From Cyclobacteriaceae bacterium (GTDB taxonomy: Bacteria > Bacteroidota > Bacteroidia > Cytophagales > Cyclobacteriaceae): a stretch of 64,000 nt of DNA. The notes under the pieces were generated by a model, which was not told where the DNA came from, made no database searches, and was given only the letters and a program-made list of their open reading frames with translations. Position numbers and translations under genes: made by a program. The stretch is from positions 1-64,000 of the forward strand of contig JAGQYI010000029.1 in NCBI GenBank assembly GCA_020436165.1, in the 5' to 3' direction. Position 1 is the first letter of the stretch. Each line of letters begins with the position of its first letter. Of the stretch, positions 16,820 through 26,227 are shown piece by piece.

Positions 16820-17556
16820 TGGAAGATTATGTAATTCAAACGGAAGGGCTTACCAAAAAATTCGGTGATTTTACGGCAGTGAACGAAATAAGCTTTAATG
16901 TAAGCAAAGGGGAGGTGTTTGGCTTTTTGGGAGCGAATGGTGCCGGTAAAACTACCGCTATTAAAATGCTTTGCGGCTTATTGATGCCTACTTCCGGAAA
17001 AGCCGAGGTAGCAGGGTTTGATGTCTTTAAACAATCGGAATCCATTAAACGAACTATTGGCTATATGAGCCAGAAGTTCTCGCTTTACAACGACCTTACC
17101 GTTTGGGAAAACATTACCCTTTACGGTGGTATTTACGGGTTAAGCAAAAAGCAGATCAATGAGCGGGGAAAGCAATTGATCCATGAACTGGAAGCAGAGT
17201 CGTTTGTAAATAAGCGAGGAAAAGATTTGCCGTTGGGGTTCAAGCAAAAGCTGGCTTTTTCAGTGGCGCTCATTCACCAGCCGCGCATCGTGTTTTTAGA
17301 TGAGCCAACCGGTGGTGTGGACCCGATCACAAGGCGTCAGTTCTGGGAGATGATCTACCAAACCGCTGAAAGCGGAACTACCGTGTTTGTAACCACGCAT
17401 TATATGGATGAGGCAGAATATTGTGACCGGGTATCCATTATGGTGGATGGCACCATTAAAGCACTTGATACGCCTGCCAAACTTAAAAAGAGCTTTCATG
17501 CAGCTTCTATGGATGAAGTATTTCTTCAGTTAGCGCGAAATGTAGTTGAGAAATGA
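16819..17556 (+). CDS. ABC transporter ATPase 2 (YbhF C-terminal half-like)
   Basis: Start chosen at ATG 16819, which overlaps the previous stop by one base (TAATG); a TTG at 16789 would lie inside the upstream gene. The protein has 245 residues: Walker A GANGAGKTT, Walker B VFLDEPTGGVD and a canonical H-loop TTHYMDEAE, but a degenerate signature LPLGFKQK instead of LSGGQ. Combined with ATPase 1, this predicts one competent composite site (its own Walker motifs plus the LSGGM of ATPase 1) and one impaired site. Overlaps the next gene by four bases. Confidence 0.9.
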   Translation: MEDYVIQTEGLTKKFGDFTAVNEISFNVSKGEVFGFLGANGAGKTTAIKMLCGLLMPTSGKAEVAGFDVFKQSESIKRTIGYMSQKFSLYNDLTVWENITLYGGIYGLSKKQINERGKQLIHELEAESFVNKRGKDLPLGFKQKLAFSVALIHQPRIVFLDEPTGGVDPITRRQFWEMIYQTAESGTTVFVTTHYMDEAEYCDRVSIMVDGTIKALDTPAKLKKSFHAASMDEVFLQLARNVVEK

Positions 17557-18653
17557 AGCAGTTAATAACATTTATATTAAAGGAATTTCGCCACATCTTC
17601 CGCGATGTGCGCACACTGGTCATCCTTTTTGGTATGCCCGTAGTGCAGGTAACGCTTTTTGGCTATGCCATTACCAATGAGGTAAAGGATGCCGATATTG
17701 TGGTGCTTGACAAATCACACGATTATCTTTCAACACGACTAACCAACAAGATAACTTCTTCTGGTTATTTCTACCTCAAGGACAAGGCGGCTACTGTAAA
17801 AGAAGTGGACAAACTGTTTCGTGAAGACGCTGTTAAGCTGGCCATTATCATACCGGAGCACTTTGCAGAAAGAGTGCAGGAAAAAGATGCGCATATTCAG
17901 TTGCTTGCCGATGCATCGGATCCTAACCAGGCCAATATTCTGGTCAACTACACCAATGGGATCATTAATAAATTTATGTTTGAAGAGGCAGGAGTGGGGC
18001 TGCCTTATGCCATTAACACCGAAGTGGAAATGACCTATAACCCAACGCTGGAGGGCGTATTTCTCTTTGTGCCGGGCGTAATCACCATTATCCTGATGCT
18101 GGTTTCTGCTTTGCTTACGTCCATTGCCATTACCCGCGAAAAGGAACTGGGAACCATGGAAATATTGCTGGTATCTCCGCTCAAACCAATCCAGATCATC
18201 CTCGGCAAGGTTATTCCGTACATGCTGCTCTCCTTTATGAATGCCATGTTTATTTTGCTGATGGGCGTGTTTATTTTTCACATGCCGATTAACGGAAGCA
18301 TTCCTTTGCTTTTGGGTGAGAGCCTGTTGTTTATTATTACGGCTTTGAGCCTTGGCATTCTTATTTCCACCAAGGCAGCCTCGCAGCAGGTAGCCATGAT
18401 GGTCTCGCTTTTTGCCTTGATGCTGCCTACCATACTGCTTTCGGGTTTTATTTTCCCTATCTCGAGTATGCCATGGCCCTTGCAATGGTTAAGCATGATT
18501 ATGCCACCCAAGTACTTTATTATTATTTTGAAGGGCATTATGCTGCAAGGCGTTGGACTGGCTGTGCTTTGGAAAGAAACGCTGGTGCTTACCGGCATGA
18601 CGCTCGTTTTCTTAGCAGCGGGAATCAAAAACTTTAAAATACGACTGGCATGA
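17553..18653 (+). CDS. ABC-2 type permease 1 (YbhS-like)
   Basis: This 366-residue ABC-2 permease has an N-terminal membrane segment (about 25-45), a large extracytoplasmic loop (about 50-170), and a cluster of five membrane segments in the C-terminal half. The conserved REKELGTMEILLVSPL block lies at about 196-211. It pairs with the next gene to form the heterodimeric transmembrane part of the exporter. Four-base overlaps join it to both neighbours. The substrate is unknown; in E. coli the related YbhFSR exports drugs and cations. Confidence 0.9.
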   Translation: MKQLITFILKEFRHIFRDVRTLVILFGMPVVQVTLFGYAITNEVKDADIVVLDKSHDYLSTRLTNKITSSGYFYLKDKAATVKEVDKLFREDAVKLAIIIPEHFAERVQEKDAHIQLLADASDPNQANILVNYTNGIINKFMFEEAGVGLPYAINTEVEMTYNPTLEGVFLFVPGVITIILMLVSALLTSIAITREKELGTMEILLVSPLKPIQIILGKVIPYMLLSFMNAMFILLMGVFIFHMPINGSIPLLLGESLLFIITALSLGILISTKAASQQVAMMVSLFALMLPTILLSGFIFPISSMPWPLQWLSMIMPPKYFIIILKGIMLQGVGLAVLWKETLVLTGMTLVFLAAGIKNFKIRLA

Positions 18654-19765
18654 GAACGATTCTGTTTTTATTACGCAAAGAGTTTTTGCAGATTTTCCGT
18701 AACAAGGGCATGCTGCCTATCATTTTCGTAGTGCCGGTAGTGCAATTGCTGGTGCTGGTAAATGCAGCTAATTTTGAGATCAAGAACATTCGCTTTGCGG
18801 TGCTGGACAACGACCAGTCGCAAACCTCGCATGAGCTGGTGCAAAAGCTGATTGCCACCAACTATTTCATTTTGTCAGGTAATTTGAAAAACGAGGCGGA
18901 AGCTCAGTCGTACCTGGCCAAACGAAAAGCGGATATGATCCTGGAAATACCTCAGAAGTTTGAGAGTGATTTGGAGCGCATGCACTCCGCCAGTCTGCAT
19001 ATGAGCGTTAATGCCATTGACGGCTCTGCCGCCAGCCTGGTAAGCTTTTACGCCAGCAGCGTAATTCTTGATTTTAACCGACAAATTGTGGTGGACCAGC
19101 TACGGCTGCCTTACAACCCTACGCTACCGATACAAACGGAGTCGCGCTATTGGTTTAACCCCGAGCTGGAATACAGCAGCTTTATGACCCCGGGCATCCT
19201 GGCCGTGCTGGTGACTATGGTGGGCATGTTCCTTTCGTCTATGAACATTGTACGGGAAAAGGAAATAGGTACTATTGAGCAATTGAATGTGACGCCCATT
19301 AGCAAGCCCCAGTTCATCATTGCCAAGCTGGCACCGTTCTGGTTGATCGGTATGTTTATGCTGGCTTTTGGGTTAACGGTAGGGGAGCTTATTTTCCGGT
19401 TCCCAATCCTGGGTAATTTGGGTGTTCTCTTTGGCTTTGCAGGTATTTACCTGATAGCCGTGCTGGGTATGGGCTTATTTGTTTCTACCATTACGCATAC
19501 ACAGCAGCAAGCCATGCTCATTAGCTGGTTCTTCATAGTCATTTTCGTGCTCATGTCCGGCCTGTTTACCTCTATAGACAACATGCCCGACTGGGCCCAG
19601 AAGATTACCTGGTTCAACCCCATGGCCTATTTTGTGGAATTGATTCGCATGGTACTGTTAAAAGGCAGCCGGTTTACAGATGTAAGCCACCATTTTGCCG
19701 TAATGACGGGCATGGCTGTAGTAATTAATGCGTTTGCAGTGTTTAATTACAGGAAGAGGGCGTAG
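18650..19765 (+). CDS. ABC-2 type permease 2 (YbhR-like)
   Basis: This 371-residue protein has the same topology as the upstream permease: an N-terminal membrane segment, a long extracytoplasmic domain, then five C-terminal membrane segments. Its REKEIGTIEQLNVTPI block aligns with that of permease 1. It is the last gene of the seven-gene operon. No clear hairpin terminator follows. Confidence 0.9.
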   Translation: MRTILFLLRKEFLQIFRNKGMLPIIFVVPVVQLLVLVNAANFEIKNIRFAVLDNDQSQTSHELVQKLIATNYFILSGNLKNEAEAQSYLAKRKADMILEIPQKFESDLERMHSASLHMSVNAIDGSAASLVSFYASSVILDFNRQIVVDQLRLPYNPTLPIQTESRYWFNPELEYSSFMTPGILAVLVTMVGMFLSSMNIVREKEIGTIEQLNVTPISKPQFIIAKLAPFWLIGMFMLAFGLTVGELIFRFPILGNLGVLFGFAGIYLIAVLGMGLFVSTITHTQQQAMLISWFFIVIFVLMSGLFTSIDNMPDWAQKITWFNPMAYFVELIRMVLLKGSRFTDVSHHFAVMTGMAVVINAFAVFNYRKRA

Positions 19766-19912
19766 AATCAATAGGTCGGTAAATTAGAATATTATTAATA
19801 GTTATTTTATCCAAGGCTCAAATCAAGAATATACAAATTATTAATTTTCTCACATAGAATTCAGATGAGTTTTCTCGCTAGCAAGGGACGACCTGTATTC
19901 CAATAAACTCTA

Positions 19913-20608
19913 TTATTTATATGGAATTACTATGCCAATGGTAAATAAAGAACCCTTATTCCATAATTCATATTTGTATAATATGTCAGGATCAGTATAT
20001 TTTCTTATATGAAAATAGTTAATGTCTTTATAAAAGGAATAACTTATTTGAATTCTGAGCTTATTATTTAATGGAAATGATAAATTGCATCCAAGTAAAA
20101 TTGACCCTGGACTTTTTGTTAATGCAATCATTCCACCTGACGGATCCAGGTCATTAGAATATGGAATCTCAGAATAAAGCATAAAATTATACGCTGCACC
20201 TACTTCTATCGAAAATTTTATACCCTGAACATTTGTAGTGGACAACCCTAAAACTAAAGGAATTCTTAGTATAGTTAATTTTACTGGGTCTACATAAACC
20301 CAACCTCCTCCGGTTAATTTTCCACCACAATTAACAATATTGACTCCCGGCTTTATAAACAAGAAATTAGTAATTCTGAATTCAAAATCCGTACCCAATG
20401 TAAAAGAACTTCTGTTTTCAAGCTTTGAACCATTAGATGTTCTTAAATCCACCTCTGAACCAAATAATGTTGTATAGCTGTAACCTATTTTTAGAATTGT
20501 TGAAAGAGGAGCAGATTTTTTAGACTGATTAATCTCTTGTGCGTGATCAATGCTAGGTATCAAAAAAAATATTAATAAAAACTTATTTACATTTAACTTA
20601 AAGATCAT
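19913..20608 (-). CDS. Outer-membrane beta-barrel protein, porin-like, unknown function
   Basis: This 231-residue protein has an N-terminal signal peptide (about 1-23, ending in HAQ), then alternating beta-strands with aromatic ends (for example LKIGYSYTTLFGSEV and FLFIKPGVNIVN) and a C-terminus ending in a hydrophobic strand. This is the pattern of the small PorT-like or OMP_b-brl barrels common in Bacteroidota. No ligand or partner can be inferred. It lies convergent with the efflux operon and alone. Confidence 0.65.
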   Translation of the reverse strand: MIFKLNVNKFLLIFFLIPSIDHAQEINQSKKSAPLSTILKIGYSYTTLFGSEVDLRTSNGSKLENRSSFTLGTDFEFRITNFLFIKPGVNIVNCGGKLTGGGWVYVDPVKLTILRIPLVLGLSTTNVQGIKFSIEVGAAYNFMLYSEIPYSNDLDPSGGMIALTKSPGSILLGCNLSFPLNNKLRIQISYSFYKDINYFHIRKYTDPDILYKYELWNKGSLFTIGIVIPYK

Positions 20609-20720
20609 ACGAATATTTTAATACTTTCTATAAAAAACTAAATTACAAATGAATATTATTAAACATAAATATATACAAATAAATAAAACTAAGACCTGTA
20701 CACATTAACTATTTCCTTAG

Positions 20721-20845
20721 CTTGTGCGCGTTTGTTAACGCGTACAAGTTACGAAATCTTTTTATCCAAGGTCTGTGTCTCACAGACCTTGTGTGGTAAT
20801 ATGACCTGGCCTGTAAGACACAGGCCAAGGAAAGAGAGACACAGG
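20721..20845. repeat. Cluster of consecutive intergenic hairpins
   Basis: Three stem-loops lie in a row in the 322-base gap 20609-20930. The first pairs CTTGTGCGCGTT (20721-20732) with AACGCGTACAAG (20737-20748) with one wobble. The second is a perfect 11-bp stem, CAAGGTCTGTG (20767-20777) with CACAGACCTTG (20781-20791). The third is a perfect 8-bp stem, TGGCCTGT (20807-20814) with ACAGGCCA (20820-20827). The word CTGTGTCTC also recurs inverted as GAGACACAG at 20836-20844. No gene is seen in the gap. The structure suggests a dispersed repeat or a structured RNA. Confidence 0.6.
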
Positions 20846-20897
20846 CATATTATGGATGGGGAAGAACAGCTTGAGTTGTTTATGCTCCTTAAATTGC

Positions 20898-20905
20898 TAC
20901 TTTTG
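20898..20905 (+). promoter_or_regulatory. Bacteroidota promoter (DUF6159 gene)
   Basis: TACTTTTG is a perfect -7 box, with a TTG at 20876-20878 exactly 19 bases upstream, the usual -33 spacing in this phylum. It lies 25 bases before the ATG. Confidence 0.55.
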
Positions 20906-20930
20906 TTAGCAACCTTTTAAACCAAAAATC

Positions 20931-21800
20931 ATGAACGCATTTTCCAGAAGCTGGATGATCACCAAACTCTCTTTTGGTGTAATAAATAAAGACCGTGAGC
21001 TGTTATTGTTCTCTTTATTAGCCTTTTTGTTTTCGGCTGCTTTTTCAGTGGCAATGATTTTCCCAACCGTGGTGCCTACCTTAATGGAGAAAGGTCTATC
21101 CAAGGATGCTATGCAAACCTACCAGTACGCAATCCTGTTTGTTACCTACTTTGGGTTGGCGTTTATTGCAACGTTCTTTAATGTTTGTGTGGTGTACACA
21201 ACCAAAATTCGGTTTGAAGGAGGCAATGCCACGTTTGGCGAGAGCCTAAAGTTTGCTTTCAGCAAAATAGGTTTGATTGCAAAATGGAGCTTGCTATCAG
21301 CCAGTGTAGGCTTGCTGTTCAGGATTATTCAAAATCTTGCTGCGCAATTGGGCAAAGCAGGGCAGATCATAGTAAATATATTGGTTGGCTTATTGGGAAT
21401 GGCCTGGAGCATTATGAGCATTTTTGTGATTCCTGTTTTGGTTTATGAAGGGTTGGGTCCAATTGATGCGTTAAAAAAATCAGCTCAAATTATTAAAGAA
21501 ACCTGGGGTGAAAGCTTGATTCGAGCTATTGGGCTTGGCTTAATGTCTTTTTTAACCTTTTTGCTGGTGATTGCGGCTTCTTTCGGTATCACCTATCTGC
21601 TGGCAAGTGCATTTGAAGGTACAGGTATACTGATAGGAATTGGGATTGGAGTTGTATTACTTTTCCTTACCTACTTTGTTTTCTCATTGGCCAATACCAT
21701 TTTTAATACGGCCCTTTACGTGTATGCTAATGATAAAATTATAGCTTCAGGTTACAATGAAGAAGTAATGAAAGGCGCCTTTAAAGAAAAGAGAAAGTAA
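20931..21800 (+). CDS. DUF6159 family membrane protein
   Basis: This 289-residue integral membrane protein begins MNAFSRSWMITKLSFGVINKD, the typical DUF6159 opening, and has about six hydrophobic segments (near 24-45, 65-90, 110-130, 145-165, 195-220 and 225-255). A PID-like cytoplasmic stretch reading LGPIDALKKSAQIIKETWGE lies near 172-191. The function is unknown. It is monocistronic, with its own promoter and a hairpin-rich upstream region. Confidence 0.75.
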   Translation: MNAFSRSWMITKLSFGVINKDRELLLFSLLAFLFSAAFSVAMIFPTVVPTLMEKGLSKDAMQTYQYAILFVTYFGLAFIATFFNVCVVYTTKIRFEGGNATFGESLKFAFSKIGLIAKWSLLSASVGLLFRIIQNLAAQLGKAGQIIVNILVGLLGMAWSIMSIFVIPVLVYEGLGPIDALKKSAQIIKETWGESLIRAIGLGLMSFLTFLLVIAASFGITYLLASAFEGTGILIGIGIGVVLLFLTYFVFSLANTIFNTALYVYANDKIIASGYNEEVMKGAFKEKRK

Positions 21801-21869
21801 GCAGCTCTGTACAAGAACTATAACTATGAAAATGGATAGAGCCAAACAGGTGCTGTGGCAATTCATTGC

Positions 21870-22217
21870 TTATTTCCTTAATATCTTCTCCATTGCCTTA
21901 CCCTTTGCCAACTCGTCAATGAGTTTATCCAGGTAGCGAATTTGCTGCATCAGCTTATCTTCAATTTCTTCCACCCGATAGCCGCAAATTACACCTGTAA
22001 TTTTTTTAACATTTGGGTTGATTTGCGGAGCCTCGGCAAAGAAGGTTTCAAAATCAGTCTTCTTATCAATTATGTGCTGCAATGCTTGCTCATCGTACCC
22101 TGTTAGCCAAAAGATAATTTCATCCACTTCAGCCTTTGTGCGTCCTTTTTTCTCCGCTTTTTGAATGTAGTGCGGGTATACCCCAGCAAAAGACATTTTA
22201 TATACTCTTGTATTCAT
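21870..22217 (-). CDS. DUF2200 family protein
   Basis: This 115-residue soluble protein matches DUF2200 over its full length, with the landmark pattern [20 protein letters not shown] near the N-terminus (8-27), the [11 protein letters not shown] segment (32-42) and a C-terminal [29 protein letters not shown] helix. The family is small, cytoplasmic and without an assigned function. There is no operon partner. Confidence 0.8.
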   Translation of the reverse strand: MNTRVYKMSFAGVYPHYIQKAEKKGRTKAEVDEIIFWLTGYDEQALQHIIDKKTDFETFFAEAPQINPNVKKITGVICGYRVEEIEDKLMQQIRYLDKLIDELAKGKAMEKILRK

Positions 22218-22353
22218 TGCATAAACTTAAGCATTAAATTTCTGATGGATCAACTAAATAACGCAAGCCTTTAATGTTAGGAAGCCTCCCTCAACGGAGG
22301 ATTTAACTAGATGTCATGTCGTAATGCAGTGGAGGCATCTTTACCATTAAAGG

Positions 22354-23259
22354 TTACATGGATTTTATTTTTTCTCCGATGTATTTCATAGCACCGGCAT
22401 AGGTTTCAATTCCATGGCCTACGTTCTCAAATACCTTTACATCTACCAAAGTAGAAATATGCTTTTTAGCATTTTCAATAGATTTAACCGTTGGAAACAG
22501 CATGTCTTTATCACCTAGTAGGAGGTAGGTGTCAGCTTTTACTTCTGCCAGTTGCTTACCCATATAATAAGGTTTTTGAGTATTGTCTTTGTATTGCTTA
22601 ATAGCAAAAACCTCGTAGTCAATCAGCATTTGCTCTGCAAAATCAGATACCTGATGTGTAGGCTTCGAAAAAATGGCTTTATCCAAAAACCTGGATACGT
22701 TCTTAGTGCTTGGGCTAAAAATGGGCAACAAGTTGTAATAAAGGTTACTCCATTTCATTGAAAAGGGCTGTAGGCACCCCGGATTAAGGATAAAAGCAGC
22801 CTTTATCTTTTCCGGATGGGTTATGGCTAACTTCATGGATATCAAACCTCCATACGAAGCCCCGGCAATGTATGTTTGTTCTATTTGTAGCTGATCCAGC
22901 ACCTCTGCTGCCCAGTGGCCAAAATCCAGCGATTTAATGTCAGGGGTAATCCCATCACTTAAATTGGGTAAACCATTCGTCTCAACCATGTAGATTTTAA
23001 TGTTATGGTTAAGGTTGTCAAGCCCTTTGTCAAAATCCCATATGAGTGCTGTTGTACGTGCCCCAGGGAAGATTACAAGTGTATCGCTGTACGCTTTTTT
23101 TGTATTAACTCCCCAAATATGCGTGCTGCCTAGAGAGGTGTTAACAGTATATCGTTCGTATGTTCGGTTCTGATGGCTCACTAGCTTGGCAACCCATTTT
23201 TCGAAATAGTTTAGGTCATCCTGGCCGCCTTTGAAATATGATTTGGCTATGGTTTTCAT
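22354..23259 (-). CDS. Alpha/beta hydrolase
   Basis: This 301-residue protein has the nucleophile elbow GASYGG (serine near residue 147), an acid in LGDKDMLFP (about 250-258) and a catalytic histidine in VGHGIE (about 283-288). No signal peptide is evident, so it is probably cytoplasmic. The substrate is not predictable; the lid region (about 175-235) is helical. A plain esterase or lactonase-like hydrolase is the safest description. Confidence 0.82.
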   Translation of the reverse strand: MKTIAKSYFKGGQDDLNYFEKWVAKLVSHQNRTYERYTVNTSLGSTHIWGVNTKKAYSDTLVIFPGARTTALIWDFDKGLDNLNHNIKIYMVETNGLPNLSDGITPDIKSLDFGHWAAEVLDQLQIEQTYIAGASYGGLISMKLAITHPEKIKAAFILNPGCLQPFSMKWSNLYYNLLPIFSPSTKNVSRFLDKAIFSKPTHQVSDFAEQMLIDYEVFAIKQYKDNTQKPYYMGKQLAEVKADTYLLLGDKDMLFPTVKSIENAKKHISTLVDVKVFENVGHGIETYAGAMKYIGEKIKSM

Positions 23260-23344
23260 TACTCAGGTTTTAGTCACAAAACGTAATTGTAAACCTAGAG
23301 TAAAGTTTACTCCATAGCAAGGGAACACTCAGGTAAGGTAGGGA

Positions 23345-23671
23345 TTATGAGTTTCCTTTCGTCACGTATTTAAGCACCAACTCTGTTTCAGCAGAAGTAA
23401 GATTGGTTTTGCGAGCCATATCAGGCACAATGTTCTGCCATTGAGCAACGCTATACGATTCTGGCGTATATAGCTTATGGCAATCCCCACAATAGTTGAT
23501 GTACAGATCCCTGCCTTGCTGCAATTCATCTAATGTTGCCGTAGAAGTAACGTCATCATTTGTAGGTACATATAGGGAGCTTGTGTTTACGGTATCCTGA
23601 TTACAAGCTTGGATCACTACCAAAAGGCCAAACGAAATGGCCCAAGCAAAATTCCATTTAGTTGTTTTCAT
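23345..23671 (-). CDS. Small c-type cytochrome lipoprotein
   Basis: This 108-residue protein has a signal peptide ending in a lipobox-like VIQAC (Cys near residue 23), so it is probably a lipoprotein. A single heme c site CGDCH (about 60-64) follows, with a candidate distal Met (VPDMARK) about 22 residues later. It resembles short monoheme cytochromes of Bacteroidota. The redox partner is not encoded nearby. Confidence 0.78.
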   Translation of the reverse strand: MKTTKWNFAWAISFGLLVVIQACNQDTVNTSSLYVPTNDDVTSTATLDELQQGRDLYINYCGDCHKLYTPESYSVAQWQNIVPDMARKTNLTSAETELVLKYVTKGNS

Positions 23672-23850
23672 ATTAAAAAATTAGAGGTATTTAGAAAACT
23701 TTTAATGAGTAAAAATATTGTTTTAAAAGTAAAAGTGTTGAAGAGTAAGTAATTTTATTTTTTTACTATTTCAATAAAAAATCATAGATATCTAATTATA
23801 AATTTTATATTTTTGATTTAATTATTTATAAGATTTCCAACTTTTTTATT

Positions 23851-24513
23851 ATGTTGAAGTATCTTTTTTTAACTTTTTATTTGTTAGTTACTACAAGTAT
23901 TATTAGCAACGGACAAAGTGCTTGGGTAGGATTTTCTACTGAGTACAATTTACCCGGAGGCAATTTAAAGTGGATTTACAAAGGTGCACCTGGTGTTCAA
24001 TTAAATTATTCTTGGGTATTAAAGAAGAATAAAGGAGGTTACCCAGGGTATGGTGTTACTATTGGATATATAAAATTTAGTCCTAAGGCGGACACGCTTT
24101 ATTATTTGGTATATCTGGGTTCAGGAAATACTGGTTATGGAACTGCTTCTTATAGTAGTAGAAAATTGATTCAATTATCGAGCTCTTTTTTTTGGACTAT
24201 GCCCTCAAAAACTAAAAAGACAGAATTAATATTTGGTACTGAAATAGGTTATTACTATTCATTTTTTAATTATGATTTTAATGACGATTTGGGATCTGAA
24301 TCCGGAAAGGAAATTGAGGGAAAAGGAGCATTGGTCCCTTATTTTAGTTATGCTCTTTATCCATCTAAAAATGTACGAATAGCACCTTATTTTAAGTTTA
24401 ATCTTTTTTTCTCGTTAGGAAGCAATGATTCTGAATCTATAACTTATAATCCTAACTTCGGGACTTTTAATTATTTCTATTCTCTTGGTTTAAATATTAG
24501 TTACGCATTTTAA
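23851..24513 (+). CDS. Secreted beta-barrel-like protein, unknown function
   Basis: This 220-residue protein has a signal peptide (about 1-21), then alternating aromatic-ended beta-strands (YGVTIGYIKF, KTELIFGTEIGYYYS, FSYALYPSK) and a final strand LGLNISYAF ending in Phe, as in outer-membrane barrels. No named family was recognised. The next gene, a lipoprotein, starts one base after its stop, so the two are probably co-expressed. The region is markedly AT-rich compared with the neighbouring housekeeping genes. Confidence 0.6.
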   Translation: MLKYLFLTFYLLVTTSIISNGQSAWVGFSTEYNLPGGNLKWIYKGAPGVQLNYSWVLKKNKGGYPGYGVTIGYIKFSPKADTLYYLVYLGSGNTGYGTASYSSRKLIQLSSSFFWTMPSKTKKTELIFGTEIGYYYSFFNYDFNDDLGSESGKEIEGKGALVPYFSYALYPSKNVRIAPYFKFNLFFSLGSNDSESITYNPNFGTFNYFYSLGLNISYAF

Positions 24514-24514
24514 A

Positions 24515-25459
24515 ATGAAAAGATTTAACATTTTTTTATTGTCAGGTTTGCTACTTTCTTGTTCTGAAAGCCCGTTTGTTTCCAAAGACGTAATTGAAGA
24601 ACTTATAGCTTTTAATAAAAATAAAAAGAATCCATTTAAAGATGTCAAAAATGTGGTAGCAACGATTAATAACGATATCTATTTTTTTAGCCATATAGAT
24701 AGCATTCCCAAACGCCTAACTAATTCTCCCTTAGAAAAAAAAACAAATGTAAAGCTCTCCTTTGATCTTACTAGGATTGTATATCTTGATGAAAATAAAA
24801 TACCAGTTATAATTGATTCGGATAACGGACAAGTGCTTGAAATTTTGTCGGAGTATTCCAATGTCAAACAGTTAGGATGGATCAATAATGATAATTCAAT
24901 CTTCTTACTTATTGGTAATAGTGTAATTATCTATGGAGAAGCTGTAGAAGTGGTCCAACCTGAAATTAGCTACCCTTCTAATGAAGTATTATCATTTTCA
25001 ATGAATGATATAGGAGACCAAGCCTACTATATTAAATCGTATGGGATTTATGCTGGTCAAAAGCTTAAATTTGATTCTGAGGTAAATAAAATCGACACAC
25101 TTATATCAGTATTACCAAATGAGGTTTCAGGAGCTGACTACATTAATTTTTATGATGATACGGGTGGTTTCTTTGTAGGATACAATGATTATACTTCAAA
25201 TGAAATAGAACATGTCTCTATTTTTAATGACTATTTTTTTTGGCCTTTTGTAGACTGGTATGATGATTTTATCATATCCCCAGTTTTTAATTCAGGTCAT
25301 GAAGTATTAATTTATGGCTATTCTAATGGTAATTATAACAGTATAAAAGCTGTATACTTGGGAACTGAGAATTATGATAAAAACTCTGTTGAAGAAATAA
25401 AAACAATAAACATTGACGAATATTTAAGTGAGTACCCAATCTATGTTGATTGGAAATAA
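24515..25459 (+). CDS. Lipoprotein of unknown function, propeller-like
   Basis: This 314-residue protein has a lipoprotein signal with the lipobox LLLSC (Cys near residue 16). The body contains TolB/WD40-like units: RLTNSPLEKKTNVKLSFD followed by TRIVYLDENKIPVIID, and later repeats of similar length, so a beta-propeller is plausible. It immediately follows the barrel gene and may form an outer-membrane pair with it. I do not recognise a family. Confidence 0.55.
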   Translation: MKRFNIFLLSGLLLSCSESPFVSKDVIEELIAFNKNKKNPFKDVKNVVATINNDIYFFSHIDSIPKRLTNSPLEKKTNVKLSFDLTRIVYLDENKIPVIIDSDNGQVLEILSEYSNVKQLGWINNDNSIFLLIGNSVIIYGEAVEVVQPEISYPSNEVLSFSMNDIGDQAYYIKSYGIYAGQKLKFDSEVNKIDTLISVLPNEVSGADYINFYDDTGGFFVGYNDYTSNEIEHVSIFNDYFFWPFVDWYDDFIISPVFNSGHEVLIYGYSNGNYNSIKAVYLGTENYDKNSVEEIKTINIDEYLSEYPIYVDWK

Positions 25460-25486
25460 CTAGCTGACCAAGAATGCTATCATAAT

Positions 25487-26227
25487 TCAATCCTTATCCT
25501 TTTCATCAGATTTTACTCGCAATATCTTATAATTAGAATTATCTCGGATATTGGCGTCAATAATTGACTGAATATATGTAGCAAGCCATGGATTGCGTGT
25601 TGTATATGCTTTATCGTTTTTTGTATCTGAAATTATAATTTGTTTGTTTTTAACAACTTTCTCTTCCATCTCTTCATAACTATAGCCAGAAAGCTCATGC
25701 ATACTTTCTGGTGTTTTATTTCCAAAGAAAGCTAATTCCTTGTGGGTAAAGGATTTGACGAATTCATCTGTTGGATTTTCTAAATAGAAAAAGAATCTTC
25801 CTGAAACAATGTAATGTGTTTTGTATAAATTACCTGGCACACTTGTATTAATGCCATGATACTCTGAAAGTAATGAATGCTTCTCCCCGGCTACCCAAAA
25901 GCTTAGTTGAATAAGATATGTCCTGTTTTTCTTACCCCATATTAATTTTCGTGTAGTAAATAAATTTCCCTCCTTATCCTGATATGCCCAAAAATCCATG
26001 CAGCCAATAAAAACCTTTTTCTTGTTTTTATTCTTAAACACCCAATCAGAATTATATTTAAGTTTTTCATATTGCGTACCATTAATTCCAACAGCATTTA
26101 GTTGTAGCTCTTCAATATTGTTGTCCAAATAATCTTGATAGGTACGATAAATTCCTTCTTTATACTCTTTAGTTTGGGCAAATGATGCCGTACTAATCAA
26201 AACCAATAAATATACTAATCGTTTCAT
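25487..26227 (-). CDS. Secreted protein of unknown function
   Basis: This 246-residue protein has a clear Sec signal peptide (about 1-17, ending SFAQ) and no lipobox. It begins after cleavage with KEGIYRTYQDYLDNN, a pattern seen in several Bacteroidota secreted proteins of unknown role. There is a charged C-terminal tail and no catalytic motif. It is convergent with the preceding lipoprotein gene. Confidence 0.55.
   Translation of the reverse strand: MKRLVYLLVLISTASFAQTKEYKEGIYRTYQDYLDNNIEELQLNAVGINGTQYEKLKYNSDWVFKNKNKKKVFIGCMDFWAYQDKEGNLFTTRKLIWGKKNRTYLIQLSFWVAGEKHSLLSEYHGINTSVPGNLYKTHYIVSGRFFFYLENPTDEFVKSFTHKELAFFGNKTPESMHELSGYSYEEMEEKVVKNKQIIISDTKNDKAYTTRNPWLATYIQSIIDANIRDNSNYKILRVKSDEKDKD

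Noticed and set aside
17739-18485. 248-residue open frame on the minus strand inside permease 1
   Set aside because: Antisense to a well-supported ABC-2 permease; its composition (many Gln, Asn, His, Arg) is what reversed membrane-protein codons give, and no family was recognised.
22280-22300. Short CCTCC/GGAGG hairpin between genes
   Set aside because: Only 5 bp of stem and no T-run; too weak to call a terminator or repeat.
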